IMG/VR virus record: IMGVR_UViG_3300021092_000217
Coordinates: 1-23,447 of that record
DNA length: 23,447 bases
Direction: 5' to 3' (one strand)
Source: a virus
Every line of letters begins with the position of its first letter. Position 1 is the stretch's first letter. Made by a program: the position numbers and the translations under genes. Shown in pieces: positions 10,714 to 18,867 of this stretch. The notes under the pieces are model-generated. The model saw only the letters and a list, made by a program, of their open reading frames with translations. It searched no databases and was not told the DNA's origin.

Positions 10714-12294
10714 TTAAAGGTTTGCGGCATCTAATCGAGCCTTCAGTGATTCGATTTCACTGATGGCTTCCTGCAGTGCAGCAGTCAGCAGCGGCACAAT
10801 CTTACTCTGGTCGATGCCTTGGTACACAGGATTGCCCTCTTCGTCCACTTCATCCTTCTCGCCAGTGATGGCTTCGGGGACGATGGTTTGAACTTCGTGG
10901 GCGATGAAACCGTCAACGGTTTTGCTTGGGTCGGCAATGAAGTTGAAGCGACTTGGCTTCAGTTGCTGTAGGCGGGTGATGCCGTCAGTGACTGGAGTGA
11001 CGTTTTCCTTGAGGCGGTAGTCAGAAGACGTGTTGAAGGCCGTAGCTGAAGCACTTGTTGAAATAGAGCCAACAACACCGTTTGGGTTGGTAAATGAAAT
11101 ATGGTGACGTGTGCTTGTTGAGGTTGTATTTGCTTCATAGCCGCCAGCGGCTAGCAAGTTTGTGCTACTGTTGGTATATACAATTAAGTGAGGAGAGGTG
11201 GTTTGTTGACTTGAAGTGGTAATAGTAAGATTGCCGATATATGTAATACCTGTTGACGAAATCTTCACCCGCTCCGTCGGAGTACTCGCCCCGTCGGCGG
11301 TAGTGCTGAACACTAATCTTGACGGAAGATCAGTGGTGTCTCCAGAAGTAAATGGCTGTGCATCAACAACGCAATCAATAAGTGCTCCAATGTTGCTTAA
11401 ATCTGTGCCATTTGCTCCTGTAAAGAAGATGGCTCCAAGACGATCACCTTCTATAACTGCAGTAGTTCCGCCTGTGTTAGCGCCTCTGGATTTGCCTAAA
11501 AGCAAAAGCGGACCAGACGTGGAATTGGCATTGCAAACAGCCGCCAAAGACGAGGTAGGTGTGTTTGTTCCTTCTAGCAAAGACTGCGCCGTTTGTCCGC
11601 CTACAGCACGCGCACTAGACGTGCCAACTAACAGGCGTCCGCTGGAGTCGATGCGGGCTTTTTCGCTGGTTTGAATTCGGAACGCAAGAGGTTCGGCAGC
11701 GCCAAATGTTCCGGTATCAATGTATGCCGCTGTTGCATCTCCTCCGATAAAAGCAATGGCTCCACTTGATGCAGCTTCTTGAAAGCGACCTTTGCCTACG
11801 ACATGTAAAGCTTGCCCAGGGCTCGTAGTGCCAATCCCTACGCGATCCGTCGAGGCATCAACAAAGAACAGCGATGAGTTAGTGTCACCCTCGATGCGGA
11901 AGTCGTAGTTGTTCCCAGCATCGTTGAACACCACTTCGCTGGTGCCAAACTCGACGCGCTCAGTGCCATTAGTTGCTACCGCTACTTGGTCGGCGCCAGG
12001 GCTATAGATGCCAGTATTCAGGTCATCCGCAAAAGCCAGTCCCGGCGCGCCGTCAGTCCCATCCTCAATCGTCAGCGTGCCATCCAGCTCCCGCAGTGTG
12101 ATCCATGCCGCATTGGCTCCATCCCTCAGCTTCAGCACTCCAGCGCTGGTATCCGCCCAGAGCTGATAGGCATACGTTGTGGTCGGTTCGGTAGCGCCGC
12201 TGTTCAGGCTGACGATGGCCGCCAGCGCATTGTTCAAGTCAGAGCGGACAGCAGCACCAGTGCCGTTGGCAATGACGTAATCGTGTTGTGCCAT
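10714..12294 (-). CDS. Tail fibre with C-terminal S74 intramolecular chaperone
   Basis: This is a 526-residue fibre. The N-terminus (MAQHDYVIANGTGAAVRSDL, then YQLWADTSAGVLKLRDG) is a known virion-attachment type segment. The middle consists of beta-rich repeats of the VDASTDRVGIGTTSPG kind typical of trimeric fibres. The last 104 residues (from about 423, SSDYRLKENV) form the endosialidase chaperone domain (peptidase S74, PF13884), with GFIAHEVQTIVPEAI and a final coiled coil ending ARLDAANL. In the family the chaperone trimerises, folds the shaft and cuts itself off, usually at the serine before DYRLKEN. The protein probably binds the host surface. It lies directly downstream of the J-like gene, as lambda side-fibre genes do. 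Confidence 0.9.
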   Translation of the reverse strand: MAQHDYVIANGTGAAVRSDLNNALAAIVSLNSGATEPTTTYAYQLWADTSAGVLKLRDGANAAWITLRELDGTLTIEDGTDGAPGLAFADDLNTGIYSPGADQVAVATNGTERVEFGTSEVVFNDAGNNYDFRIEGDTNSSLFFVDASTDRVGIGTTSPGQALHVVGKGRFQEAASSGAIAFIGGDATAAYIDTGTFGAAEPLAFRIQTSEKARIDSSGRLLVGTSSARAVGGQTAQSLLEGTNTPTSSLAAVCNANSTSGPLLLLGKSRGANTGGTTAVIEGDRLGAIFFTGANGTDLSNIGALIDCVVDAQPFTSGDTTDLPSRLVFSTTADGASTPTERVKISSTGITYIGNLTITTSSQQTTSPHLIVYTNSSTNLLAAGGYEANTTSTSTRHHISFTNPNGVVGSISTSASATAFNTSSDYRLKENVTPVTDGITRLQQLKPSRFNFIADPSKTVDGFIAHEVQTIVPEAITGEKDEVDEEGNPVYQGIDQSKIVPLLTAALQEAISEIESLKARLDAANL

Positions 12295-12317
12295 AACAAG
12301 GCCATTTTGCTTCTACT

Positions 12318-15300
12318 TTAAGCGCCTCGGCCAAATCCAACCGCAGTCCACAGGAAATTCCGACTGACCGCCGTGCCAGCACTATTCCTGAAGGTCACAT
12401 CAAAGCCGGTGCCGGTCACGTTGGTGACGTTGAAGTAGTCGCCTGTAGCCATGTTCTGCGCCACGATGCCGATACTAGGCAAGTTGCTGTTGACGCCGCC
12501 CAGCACTGATGTGCCCGTAAAGAAACGATTGGCAAAGGTGACGGAGTACGTTCCAGCGCCACTGGTAACAACCCCCGCCGACTGCTCCGTACGGCGTTGG
12601 AAGGTGGCCTCATACCCAAGCTGGTCAATCAAAATGTTCTGCGCTGGATCGCCACTGACCAGTTCTGTTTTGAACTCAAAGGCGCGACCGCTGAAGGTGC
12701 CGTTGACAAATTGCTGCCAGCTTGACCAGGTTGGTGTGCCAGCGGGATCATCGTCTGTGCGACGCAGCAGCATGGTGGCATTGACGCGATCAATCACGCC
12801 GCCGTCCCAGTCCGACCAACTGTCTACCAAGCCATCGCGGCTGTCGATCAGATCACTGGGGAAAAATCCAGCGGTGACGAAGAAACGACTTAGATCCAGC
12901 GAATAGACCTGCTCAAGATCAAGCGTATTGGCAAAGAAATAATCGCCGAACGCGACAACCTCACCTAGATAATCGAAGACATCAAGCAGGTCAACATCAA
13001 CGATGTCATCGAACAAATCCTGACCGTCCAACACCAGTGCGTCGAACTCATCGCTGTAGAAAGTGGCGTTCTTTGTGCCTTGGTACGGAGGAGTATCGGC
13101 ATCTTCGCGGCGTGATTCAACAAGCATTGATCCCTGTGCATCAGGAAAATCAACAATGACGCTTGTCTCGTTGGTGCTTTGCCGTCCGCCATCATCCTCA
13201 AACTTGACAAGAATTTCGCCTTCGACCAAGGGCACAATCGCTTCAGTACTGGAACCAGCAATCGCTGGAATCAGGTCAATGCTGTTGCTCCAAGTGCCAC
13301 TGCCATCGGTCAGGTTGGTATGGCGAATGTGAACGCGACCACCAACACGAACATCAAGATCAACGGTTTGATCCCAGCGCAAGCGGGCGCTGTTGGCGTT
13401 GATTGTTTCAATGGTCAGATTCTGCACATCCCCCGGAACTGCCGTTTTGCCGATCAGATTAAAAGAGGCTGAAGCTATTGTGCTTAAGGAACCCAATGAA
13501 TTAACACTTTGTACTTGAATTTGAAGTGTTCCAGCATTAAGCTGGAGGATGTTATATGACGGCGATGTTGTATCAACTTGCGTCCAGTTGTTGCTATTCA
13601 GTCGATATTGCAACCTAAAACCGCTGACCAGATTTTGTGGACTTGTCCAACTCACATCAAAGGCGGTAAAAACACTTTGACCTGCTTGATACAGGTATTC
13701 AGAGCCAGTGATATTTGTTGGCGGAGCCGGTATAGCCGATAGATTGCTGATGTCGGCAAATTGCAGTTCAGTATCGCTTTCGATCGCGGCATAAATGCTG
13801 TCGTTGTAGCTGAGTGCTGTAACGCCGAAGACACCCCCCTCGCCTTCAGAAACCGATATGACGCGGAACTTGTTGGATTGGATGTCGTTGGTTTCGATTA
13901 GGAAAACACTTTGTGGATTTGGTGCTTCGCTAAAGGCAGTGCCAACCGTAAAAACGTTGCCCGCAATGCTGCTGACGGTGCGGGTTTCAACCAAGCCAGT
14001 CGGGAGTAGCACACTGATCGTTGGTGCGTTTGCTGTTGTGGTAGGTAAGCCTGTGGTGGCATCAATCGTGATTGCTGTTGTCGTGGCAGCACTGATGCGG
14101 CCAGACCGGCGCGAACCAGATTTGACCGGATCGGCAATGTCGATCACCATGCCAGGGCGCAGCACGATGCCAGATTCAATGCTGACGGCGAAAGAAACAG
14201 TCTCAGTCAGGTTTTGTTCAGACAGCAAAAGCCACTTGCCAAGGCGATGAGCTTGACCACGGCTGTAACAGCCCATGGCTTTGATTTCTTTGTTGATGAC
14301 GCCAAACTTGGCGACTGCATCTTGATCTTCAACGTACTCAAACTCGACCTCGCCCAGCGTGTCGTAGCTTTGGTACGCAACAGTGGCAGTAGTATGACGT
14401 GTCTTTTGTGAACTGCCGCTATAGCTGAAGTTGCCATCAATGACGTTGCTGGGACCCAACAGATACATAGCATCACTGGGTTTATCCTGCAGCACCACCA
14501 TTGAACCGGCACCGTAGTACGCGATGCCGCGAAATAGCGACACCATCTCCTGAATAATGTTGTAAATCTCGTCACGGCTATTTAGCAGCAGGTGGCATTG
14601 GAACCGTGGCTCTTGGCCGCCAAAACCGTTGCTGACTAGCTGGTTGCAATACTGACTGATTGCGTAAAAGTCATACTTGTCGAGGCTTGAGACAGGAAGC
14701 CCGACGCCATAGCGATCGTTCGTCAGCAAATCCCATAGACACCAAGCTGGATCGGCGCACCATGTCGCAGCACTAAACGTTCCATCCCAGACACCGCTGT
14801 AAGTAACGCGACCGGGATAGGTGGTTGTGTTGACAGTGGCATTGGATGGGATGTGTACCTTGATGCCACGGATTAGATATTTGCGTTGCGGAATAGCGTT
14901 GAACTGGCGACTATCAAAACGCAGAAAAGCCAATGCACTATTGGGGTAGCGCAGCTTTTCTTGGATGATTTCGGTGTAGCTGAACCAGTTGGTAACGCTG
15001 CTTCTTCTTGCACTTGTGTCGTCGTCTGAAATGCGTAATACGCGCACATCAACGGGAAAGTTTCCCGTCAAGTCAAACTCATAATCGCGCAAATATGGGT
15101 TTGATGTTTTGCCTGTAATCGTGTCGTTTCTGACTGTTGTAAAACCACCACCGTCGTATTGAACTTGGATTCTGATTTGAACCGAGTTGCCGACAATATC
15201 GCCATCGTTTTCAATGACTTGCAGTGATGGTATTTGGATGGTAACGCGGACGCGATCCACGTCGGAATCACTGATTGTGCGTGTTACAGATGTATCTTTT

Positions 15301-15632
15301 GTGACTTCAGCGTTTACGGCTTGCTCTGATTCAATGCCACCAAGACCTGAAATATGCGATTGCGCTTGCGTACCTGTTCTGAAGGCTGTCGTATAGCCAG
15401 TGAAATTATTACCGCCTGAACTGTTTTGAACCGGCGTGCCATCCAAATAGACGCTTTTAAGGCCATCATCTAAGCCTTGAATCGGACCTTCGCTTAGCAG
15501 GTCAAGGATTCGGCCATATTGAACTGATTGCAAGGAATCAGCAGCTTCAGTTGGCGTGCGAGCATTGCCACCGCCGCCTTTGCCGCCAAAGCCACCAGCG
15601 CCTTGAATTAGCCGTTTACTGGTATTACTCAT
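12318..15632 (-). CDS. J: Tail tip / host specificity protein, lambda J-like
   Basis: At 1104 residues this is close to lambda gpJ (1132). The N-terminal third (GGKGGGGNARTPTEAADSLQ, LDLLSEGPIQGL, SVYLDGTPVQN) is the conserved tail-hub opening. The middle contains EIIQEKLRYPNSALAFLRFD, ATWCADPAWCLWDLLTNDRY and the hub segment RGIAYYGAGSMVVLQDKPSD. Two fibronectin type III modules follow at about residues 630-820 (APPTNITG... and PGDVQNLTIE...). A very acidic stretch (LFDDIVDVDLLDVFDYLGEV) precedes the C-terminal receptor-binding part, which ends FLWTAVGFGRGA. It forms the tail tip hub and initiates host recognition. It overlaps the I-like gene by 4 nt. Confidence 0.93.
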   Translation of the reverse strand: MSNTSKRLIQGAGGFGGKGGGGNARTPTEAADSLQSVQYGRILDLLSEGPIQGLDDGLKSVYLDGTPVQNSSGGNNFTGYTTAFRTGTQAQSHISGLGGIESEQAVNAEVTKDTSVTRTISDSDVDRVRVTIQIPSLQVIENDGDIVGNSVQIRIQVQYDGGGFTTVRNDTITGKTSNPYLRDYEFDLTGNFPVDVRVLRISDDDTSARRSSVTNWFSYTEIIQEKLRYPNSALAFLRFDSRQFNAIPQRKYLIRGIKVHIPSNATVNTTTYPGRVTYSGVWDGTFSAATWCADPAWCLWDLLTNDRYGVGLPVSSLDKYDFYAISQYCNQLVSNGFGGQEPRFQCHLLLNSRDEIYNIIQEMVSLFRGIAYYGAGSMVVLQDKPSDAMYLLGPSNVIDGNFSYSGSSQKTRHTTATVAYQSYDTLGEVEFEYVEDQDAVAKFGVINKEIKAMGCYSRGQAHRLGKWLLLSEQNLTETVSFAVSIESGIVLRPGMVIDIADPVKSGSRRSGRISAATTTAITIDATTGLPTTTANAPTISVLLPTGLVETRTVSSIAGNVFTVGTAFSEAPNPQSVFLIETNDIQSNKFRVISVSEGEGGVFGVTALSYNDSIYAAIESDTELQFADISNLSAIPAPPTNITGSEYLYQAGQSVFTAFDVSWTSPQNLVSGFRLQYRLNSNNWTQVDTTSPSYNILQLNAGTLQIQVQSVNSLGSLSTIASASFNLIGKTAVPGDVQNLTIETINANSARLRWDQTVDLDVRVGGRVHIRHTNLTDGSGTWSNSIDLIPAIAGSSTEAIVPLVEGEILVKFEDDGGRQSTNETSVIVDFPDAQGSMLVESRREDADTPPYQGTKNATFYSDEFDALVLDGQDLFDDIVDVDLLDVFDYLGEVVAFGDYFFANTLDLEQVYSLDLSRFFVTAGFFPSDLIDSRDGLVDSWSDWDGGVIDRVNATMLLRRTDDDPAGTPTWSSWQQFVNGTFSGRAFEFKTELVSGDPAQNILIDQLGYEATFQRRTEQSAGVVTSGAGTYSVTFANRFFTGTSVLGGVNSNLPSIGIVAQNMATGDYFNVTNVTGTGFDVTFRNSAGTAVSRNFLWTAVGFGRGA

Positions 15633-16249
15633 GTTTCTTGTGCTGTATCAAGACCAGAACTGATAACAGCAGAACCAACGAACACTCGGCCATAGGCAAT
15701 CGGGACCGGCAAACCTTGCTTTGAGGTGTTGACGATACCGCTGAAACTGAAGCTCTCTAAACGTACATTTTCTGTCAATCCGTTCATTGTTGGCTGCGGC
15801 GAAATCATTTGGGCAATGCCTCCGATAACAAGAGTTGCGCCCAAGCCGACAAACGCAGTGCCAACTGTTCCAATCCCCATGAAGCCGCCCAAGGTCACAC
15901 CTGCCGATGCAATACCGCCTGTAATGATCGATAGGGCAATAATTCCAATGCCTAGCAAAATGGAACTAGTTGCATTACCAGCACCAACGATCACGGGCGT
16001 AATGCTGAACACGTCGCGCTCGGACCAAGGCAGCACCAAAGGATCGCCGTAGTCGTTAGTTACCTTGTCGCGGCCAACGGTAACGCGAAAATTTACGCCG
16101 CCCGCTTCACTGTCCATCAGCCACTTCTCCAGGCCGGGGAAATTGATGCACAACGCCTTCAGCGCCTGCAGCGGCGTGTCAACGTCAAACTCGAAGCGGC
16201 ACTGACCCAGTTTTTTGCGGAGAGCGCCGTAGACCTTAACGACTTTCAT
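15629..16249 (-). CDS. I: Tail assembly protein, lambda I-like
   Basis: The 206-residue protein starts MKVVKVYGALRKKLGQCRFE and has a ubiquitin-like N-terminal domain (FDVDTPLQALKALCINFPG, then NFRVTVGRDKV), followed by a glycine-rich hydrophobic block (about residues 95-150: SSILLGIGIIALSIITGGIA and so on) and ends KQGLPVPIAYGRVFVGSAVI. This is the lambda tail assembly protein I family (PF06805). It acts in tail-tip assembly together with K, L and J and is not thought to stay in the virion in lambda. It overlaps the K-like gene by 14 nt. Confidence 0.92.
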   Translation of the reverse strand: MKVVKVYGALRKKLGQCRFEFDVDTPLQALKALCINFPGLEKWLMDSEAGGVNFRVTVGRDKVTNDYGDPLVLPWSERDVFSITPVIVGAGNATSSILLGIGIIALSIITGGIASAGVTLGGFMGIGTVGTAFVGLGATLVIGGIAQMISPQPTMNGLTENVRLESFSFSGIVNTSKQGLPVPIAYGRVFVGSAVISSGLDTAQET

Positions 16250-16949
16250 GCCGTAGGACCATGGCAGTGCTCTTTACATAGTAGCCGCCGAACACGTCTC
16301 GGCTAGATAGTCGGCCTTGAACGTGATGCAAGATCTGCTGATCGCCAAGGTAGATCGCGGCGTGATTGGGCAGATCCGCACCAAGCTGCATCAGGATTGC
16401 ATCGCCGTATTGCAGCTCTTCAAATGGCACTTGGCGGAAACCTTGGGATTTATACTCATTGACGTACAGATTTTCGCCGCGTTCCCAAAATCCATCGCGC
16501 CGTTCAAAATCGTCCAGCTTCAAGCTCCACTCGCGTTGATACCAGTCGCGGACCAACGAGTAGCAGTCCACAATACCGAACACGAACTCACGCCCGACGT
16601 AGGGCAGCTCAAAATCAGCAGGCTCGCAGCCGCCCCATTGCTCGGTTTTAGGGTTGACGATTACCCATGGCAGGCCGGTGCTGTTGCAGGCAATACGGTC
16701 GGCAGGTGATGGTTCGGGGCGGGCGACAGGATGGCTGTGCACTACGGCCACAATTTCGCCTTTGTCCTCGGCAGCGGCGTAGTCGCAAGGATCCAGCACA
16801 AAATGCTCGTCTGGCGTAGCGGCAATGTTTTTGCACGGGTAGTAGCGCCGCCTGCCTTTTATGACATGGATCAGACCGCAACACTCATGCGGATCTTCGG
16901 CTTGGGCGTGCGCCAAGATTTCAGCCTGCAAAGCGTCGGTCAACTTCAT
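16236..16949 (-). CDS. K: Tail tip peptidase, lambda K-like (JAMM plus NlpC/P60)
   Basis: The 237-residue protein has two enzymatic domains. Residues 1-115 form a JAB/MPN metallopeptidase with all ligands: Glu22 (HECCG), VVHSHP (His71, His73), PSPAD (Ser81, Asp84). Residues 117-237 form an NlpC/P60 cysteine peptidase with VDCYSL (Cys129) and NHAAIYLG (His196). This is the lambda gpK arrangement. The NlpC/P60 part probably cuts peptidoglycan during tail assembly or entry, and the JAMM part may process a tail protein. It overlaps the L-like gene by 4 nt. Confidence 0.95.
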   Translation of the reverse strand: MKLTDALQAEILAHAQAEDPHECCGLIHVIKGRRRYYPCKNIAATPDEHFVLDPCDYAAAEDKGEIVAVVHSHPVARPEPSPADRIACNSTGLPWVIVNPKTEQWGGCEPADFELPYVGREFVFGIVDCYSLVRDWYQREWSLKLDDFERRDGFWERGENLYVNEYKSQGFRQVPFEELQYGDAILMQLGADLPNHAAIYLGDQQILHHVQGRLSSRDVFGGYYVKSTAMVLRHESR

Positions 16950-18523
16950 GTGGTCAAACCCGCGCCTGGAAATGAACCAAACGGTAGCGTGTACGCTGGA
17001 TCGCGGAAAACATACCTGTTATTGCCGGTAAATGTATACGAAGCAGAGGAATAAGCATCGACGCTATAAAAGGTATAACTACCTGATGCACTCTCTGAAG
17101 TAAAAGTGTAGCTTGTTTCTACGATAACTTTTGGGCCAAGTAGCGTATATATGTTGTATATCCTAGTAACTGTGGTTGAATAGTTATTTGGTAGGCCGGG
17201 ACCTCTAACAATTTGACCGACCGATATGCCTGTTGTTCCGCTGGGAAACACAAGCTGAAAACTGCCAGCTCTGCCATATCTTGGGAGAGTTACTCCAAGT
17301 ACTTGCCCAGTTCTTGTGGCCTGAAGGGTGTACGTTACTGTCGCGGCCTGACTCAAGGTCAGCGTTGTTCCTGCGATTGCCGTGATCGTTGTGCCGCTTC
17401 TAATTTGCGATCCGCTTACCCTCATACCGGTTGCTAGTGCTGAAGAGCTAGAAACAACAAGGCTTGTCCCATTTGGTTGAATCGTGCCAGTCAGCGTTGC
17501 AGTTGTGCTTGCGTTGGCGTTATTGCTCATCGTTACGGTTCTGCCGTCACCAGAGACTGCGCTAACTGTTGTGCTTGTTGGGACACCATGGCCGCTAATC
17601 TGCGCTCCAGTTTCAATCGAAATGGCTGAGGTCAAGGTCAACTGATTATTGCCGTCAGTCACAGAGCCTGTTCTTGTGATCGGCGCAAAACGTAACTTGC
17701 AGCTATCTAAACGCTTGCCGCAGACATCTTCTGCCAAGGTGCCAACTACTTGGTCTTGAGCGTTGTAATACCCCGTGCCTACATAGCCGCACTCGCTGCT
17801 GCGATATTGCCACTGGCAAATGTTGGCGACAATTTGCCGCTTGGGGATCATCATCCCCGCAAGATCCAACTTGCTGGCAAGCTCCCATTGCACCACATCG
17901 CGGTTTTCAGCGGATTTACGATCTACATACCAGATCTCATCAGGGAATTTGGCGTGTACGTCAGCCGTAGCCTCACCGTCAAGAAACTTCTTCAACGTGC
18001 GGATGCGCGTTACCTTGGCACCACCCAAATCGTTGCCAGGTGTAACCGCATTGGCCAGCAACAGTAAGGCGCTGATTTCACCGCCAAGGTTTGCAACAGA
18101 TAGGGTTGGCCTTGGCAGCGTGCCACCGTTGGAGTAGTCAAATCCCTCAGCTTGAATTGGCAATCTGGTGTATTGGTTGCCGTTCCAGACGATATTGCCG
18201 GTCACGTTGGCATTGGTGCCAGCATGAAAGTAATAGGTGTCACTGGTGCCGTGCAGCGTGGCGTCCAACGTGAGCTGGAACAGTTCGATCACGGCATTAG
18301 GTGCCAAGACCGACAGCTCTTCATAAACGCTGCTGATGGCTGTCCAAGTGACCGTGTTATCAACGATGGTGCTACCAATGTCGGTTGGCCATGCTGGCTG
18401 CGTGCTATCGCTGGTGCCAGCGTCGGTGCAGCGAAAGACAAGACCGCTTGCCTGTACGGACGTTGCCCGTACAACATCACCAACGGCGTAAGCAGTGCTG
18501 GCCGTCCAAGCTGCGTAAGCCAT
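16946..18523 (-). CDS. L: Minor tail protein, lambda L-like, with extra domains
   Basis: The core (about residues 68-280) matches lambda gpL: ELSVLAPNAVIELFQLTLD, AEGFDYSNGGTLPRPTLSVA, FPDEIWYVDRKSAENRDVVQ, WELASKLDLAGMMIPKRQ. It includes four cysteines (236, 245, 268, 275) whose 9/23/7 spacing equals that which I recall for the iron-sulfur ligands of lambda gpL. Two additions make it 525 residues instead of about 230. One is an N-terminal module of some 65 residues (WTASTAYAVGDVVRA... QPAWPTDIG) resembling small carbohydrate-binding tail modules. The other is about 230 residues inserted between KLRFA (280) and the conserved LPFGSFPG end (513). The insert is threonine/serine-rich with repeated beta motifs (GAQISGHGV, GMRVSGSQI, VGQIVRGPG). 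Confidence 0.9.
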   Translation of the reverse strand: MAYAAWTASTAYAVGDVVRATSVQASGLVFRCTDAGTSDSTQPAWPTDIGSTIVDNTVTWTAISSVYEELSVLAPNAVIELFQLTLDATLHGTSDTYYFHAGTNANVTGNIVWNGNQYTRLPIQAEGFDYSNGGTLPRPTLSVANLGGEISALLLLANAVTPGNDLGGAKVTRIRTLKKFLDGEATADVHAKFPDEIWYVDRKSAENRDVVQWELASKLDLAGMMIPKRQIVANICQWQYRSSECGYVGTGYYNAQDQVVGTLAEDVCGKRLDSCKLRFAPITRTGSVTDGNNQLTLTSAISIETGAQISGHGVPTSTTVSAVSGDGRTVTMSNNANASTTATLTGTIQPNGTSLVVSSSSALATGMRVSGSQIRSGTTITAIAGTTLTLSQAATVTYTLQATRTGQVLGVTLPRYGRAGSFQLVFPSGTTGISVGQIVRGPGLPNNYSTTVTRIYNIYTLLGPKVIVETSYTFTSESASGSYTFYSVDAYSSASYTFTGNNRYVFRDPAYTLPFGSFPGAGLTT

Positions 18524-18867
18524 CAGGGTTCAAATACTTGACGGAAGGTGGCGGTAATGTTGGCGCGTCCGCTATATGGAATAACCTTTTGCCAAGTTTC
18601 GCAAACCCACTTGTAGGCCGTTGCTTCATCGGGTGGTGTCCAATCAAATGATTCGCCATTATCAGCGCGAGCGTTCAAAAAAGTTTCAATTGTATCGGAA
18701 TCGGCTTCTGTGATATTGTTCCAAGTCAAAGACCATTCTTTAGGATTTTGGTTAAGACCAAACTTTAAACGTTGTTCATAACCATCACCAAATTGCACGC
18801 GGCGCAATACTGGTGCGCTGCTTTTAGTGGCGCCGTAAGCAGGTGTGATTGCTGGAAAGGTTGCCAT
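18523..18867 (-). CDS. M: Minor tail protein, lambda M-like
   Basis: The 114-residue protein contains the M family signatures (PF05939): VLRRVQFGDGYEQRL near residue 20, KEWSLTWNNITEADSDTIET in the middle and SFDWTPPDEATAYKWVCETW toward the end, closing with ATFRQVFEP. In lambda it joins the tail tip complex after the tape measure is loaded. Gene order H-M-L-K-I-J is fully kept here. It shares one base with the tape measure stop and one with the L-like start. Confidence 0.93.
   Translation of the reverse strand: MATFPAITPAYGATKSSAPVLRRVQFGDGYEQRLKFGLNQNPKEWSLTWNNITEADSDTIETFLNARADNGESFDWTPPDEATAYKWVCETWQKVIPYSGRANITATFRQVFEP

Noticed and set aside
10521-10730. 69-aa minus-strand frame after the tail fibre
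   Set aside because: It overlaps the fibre gene and is serine/lysine-rich without pattern; the 56-aa frame at 10528-10698 is better balanced and starts after the fibre stop.
10714-15632. Diversity-generating retroelement acting on the tail fibre or J gene
   Set aside because: No reverse transcriptase gene and no near-repeat with adenine-specific differences was seen.
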